This document shows, in pieces, positions 62,759 to 64,000 of a stretch of DNA of 64,000 nucleotides. How positions within the stretch are numbered: position 1 is the stretch's first letter; every line of letters starts with the position of its first letter. The notes beneath the pieces were generated by a model. It saw only the letters and a list, made by a program, of their open reading frames with translations. It searched no databases and was not told the origin of the DNA. The position numbers and the translations under genes were made by a program. Source of the stretch: Sphingomonas sp. SUN019 (GTDB taxonomy: Bacteria > Pseudomonadota > Alphaproteobacteria > Sphingomonadales > Sphingomonadaceae); NCBI RefSeq assembly GCF_024758705.1, contig NZ_CP096971.1, forward strand, positions 806,001 through 870,000. Direction: 5' to 3'.

Positions 62759-62778
62759 CGCGGCGAAGCCGCGCCGTC
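62759..62778 (-). repeat. REP-like palindromic element, copy B
   Basis: The exact reverse complement of 61868-61887. The two copies bracket the lipoprotein-like gene and its flanks over about 910 bases. Confidence 0.6.
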
Positions 62779-62852
62779 AGCCGGCGCTTGAGCGCCGCTG
62801 ACCGGACGAGGCTTGAGCCTCGGCGTAGCTGCGCTACGCCTTGGCCGCCTCG

Positions 62853-63275
62853 CTACGCCGCCTCGTCGAAATCCTCATCCGACATCACCGGACCCGAATC
62901 TTGCCCCTTCGCGCTGACGTCGCGATCGACGAATTCGATGATCGCCATCGGCGACGCGTCCGACATGCGGATGCCGGCCTTAATGACGCGGGTGTAGCCG
63001 CCATTGCGGTCGGCGTAGCGCGTGGCCAGCACGTCGAACAGCTTGATCAGCTGGGTTTCGTCTAACAACCGCGAATGCGCCAGGCGGCGGTTCGACAGGC
63101 CGCCCTTCTTGGCGAGCGTGATCAGCTTTTCGACGTACGGGCGAAGCTCCTTCGCCTTGGCGACCGTGGTCGTGATCTGTTCGTGCTTGATGAGCGCGGC
63201 GCTCATGTTGCGGAACAGGGCGATGCGGTGGGCCGAGGTCCGCTGAAGCTTACGGCCGCCTACACGATGGCGCAT
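62853..63275 (-). CDS. rplQ: 50S ribosomal protein L17
   Basis: 140 aa. N-terminal [20 protein letters not shown] is the L17 start, and [37 protein letters not shown] is the conserved core. The acidic tail ([15 protein letters not shown]) is longer than in E. coli and typical for alphaproteobacteria. It binds 23S rRNA at the base of the exit tunnel region. It follows rpoA by 112 bases in the alpha operon, and its end carries the terminator at 62719. Confidence 0.98.
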   Translation of the reverse strand: MRHRVGGRKLQRTSAHRIALFRNMSAALIKHEQITTTVAKAKELRPYVEKLITLAKKGGLSNRRLAHSRLLDETQLIKLFDVLATRYADRNGGYTRVIKAGIRMSDASPMAIIEFVDRDVSAKGQDSGPVMSDEDFDEAA

Positions 63276-63357
63276 TGGTATTTCCTTCGTTCGTTAAGGG
63301 GCCGTTTTACGGAAACCCCAGACCAGGCGGTGCGAAACGGGCCACCGCCAAAACCCC

Positions 63358-63378
63358 AATGTTGAGAATGTTAAGACG
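63358..63378 (+). repeat. 21-base repeat AATGTTGAGAATGTT-, copy 2
   Basis: AATGTTGAGAATGTT followed by AAGACG lies in the rpoA-rplQ spacer, nine bases from the rpoA stop, and matches 61928-61948 at 20 of 21 bases. The same strand is used in both copies. Confidence 0.6.
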
Positions 63379-63387
63379 ATCACAGGG

Positions 63388-64000
63388 TTAACCCATGATC
63401 TCCTGTTCCAATTTCTTCGCCATCTCTTCGATGTTCTCAGGCGGCCAGCCGGGGATTTCCATGCCCAGACGCAAGCCCATCGACGACAGCACTTCCTTGA
63501 TCTCGTTCAGCGACTTGCGGCCGAAATTCGGGGTACGCAGCATCTCGGCTTCGGTCTTGCCGACCAGATCGCCGATATAGATGATGTTGTCGTTCTTCAG
63601 GCAGTTGGCCGAACGCACCGACAGTTCGAGCTCGTCGACCTTCTTCAGCAGGTAACGGTTGATCTGCTGCGTATCGCTGGTCATGTCGCCCGACGGCTGC
63701 GGCGCGGCCATGCCGACCGGAGCCGAACGCTGGACGATCGCGTCGTCGAAGTGGACGAACAGCGCTAGCTGGTCCTGCAGGATGCGGCCAGCGTAGCCGA
63801 CCGCGTCCTCCGGGGTGACGGTGCCGTCGGTCTCGATCGTCAGCGTCAGCTTGTCGTAGTCGAGATCCTGCCCGACGCGGGTCGGGTCGACCTTGTACGA
63901 CACCTGACGTACCGGCGAGTAAAGCGCATCGACCGGGATCAGGCCGATCGGCGCGTCGGCCGGGCGGTTGGCGGTCGCAGGCACATAGCCCTTACCGATG
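63388..64000 (-). CDS. rpoA: RNA polymerase alpha subunit, C-terminal part (cut by window edge)
   Basis: About 204 residues visible; the 5' end lies beyond the window. The end of the N-terminal dimerisation domain ([43 protein letters not shown]) and the C-terminal domain ([16 protein letters not shown], Arg of the UP-element contact; [23 protein letters not shown]) are clear. It assembles the core enzyme and touches promoter UP elements and activators. An open frame beginning with GTG at 63984 is not its start. rplQ follows on the same strand. Confidence 0.97.
   Translation of the reverse strand, partial: IGKGYVPATANRPADAPIGLIPVDALYSPVRQVSYKVDPTRVGQDLDYDKLTLTIETDGTVTPEDAVGYAGRILQDQLALFVHFDDAIVQRSAPVGMAAPQPSGDMTSDTQQINRYLLKKVDELELSVRSANCLKNDNIIYIGDLVGKTEAEMLRTPNFGRKSLNEIKEVLSSMGLRLGMEIPGWPPENIEEMAKKLEQEIMG

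Larger units (their letters stand above)
62479..62852. other. Intergenic region between rplQ and the small lipoprotein-like gene
   Basis: 374 bases with no credible gene. It includes the rplQ terminator (62719-62746), REP-like copy B (62759-62778) and several GC-rich stems next to the rplQ stop. The part from 62480 to 62700 is lower in GC and shows TTTTTTTACG and a partial ACCGGTTACC stretch. Confidence 0.6.

Noticed and set aside
62530..62997. Plus-strand frame of 155 codons
   Set aside because: It runs antisense into rplQ and across its terminator; composition is Arg/Ser-rich.

Overview
The window is high-GC DNA from an alphaproteobacterium, most probably a sphingomonad (Sphingomonas or a close relative). 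The evidence is its gene content: large TonB-dependent receptors (TBDRs) with the N-terminal 'DIVVTG.RASL...EDIGKFPD.NLAESLQR' style, halogenase/SapC/cupin-like sets next to TBDRs, and an rpoA-rplQ end plus guaA of alphaproteobacterial type. No rRNA, tRNA, CRISPR array, transposase or phage gene was recognised. All functions are read from motifs and remembered family knowledge; no database search was run.

Layout. (1) 1-5.7 kb: tail of a sugar-acid locus, with a 2-keto-3-deoxygluconate kinase, a TBDR and a secreted-type Gfo/Idh/MocA oxidoreductase. (2) 5.8-13.9 kb: an uncharacterised, tightly packed plus-strand operon. It holds four small beta-rich proteins (three share an Ig-like pattern, one is Cys-rich, one has a phasin-like helical start), a DUF362 protein with a START-like tail, a 3beta-HSD/dihydroflavonol-reductase-like SDR and a START-like protein. 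A convergent beta-propeller-like gene and a PAP2 phosphatase follow. (3) 13.9-27.7 kb: a divergent catabolic locus. The minus-strand operon is SDR, SDR, ACAD10/11-type acyl-CoA dehydrogenase, SnoaL-like, alpha/beta hydrolase, old yellow enzyme and Baeyer-Villiger monooxygenase. The plus-strand operon is TBDR, SDR, APH-type kinase and acyl-CoA ligase, followed by a TetR regulator. Together they read as uptake and breakdown of an alicyclic alcohol or ketone through a lactone and a hydroxyacyl-CoA that is removed by phosphorylation and elimination.

(4) 28.1-48.9 kb: a glycan-utilisation region with three flavin-dependent-halogenase-like proteins, two TBDRs, SapC, a cupin-like protein, a DUF6445-like HxD protein, GH43, GH3, GH16, an MFS transporter and a LacI regulator. 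Three palindromic LacI-type sites and hairpins just behind the TBDRs suggest one regulated system. GH16 plus GH3 points to a beta-glucan, while GH43 suggests arabinosyl or xylosyl side chains. (5) 49-52 kb: a polysaccharide flippase and a QueC-like PP-loop protein. (6) 52-60.1 kb: a giant (about 2,690 aa) autotransporter with a two-part passenger. (7) 60.2-64 kb: housekeeping genes guaA, rplQ and rpoA (cut by the window edge), with one small lipoprotein-like gene and short repeats between them.
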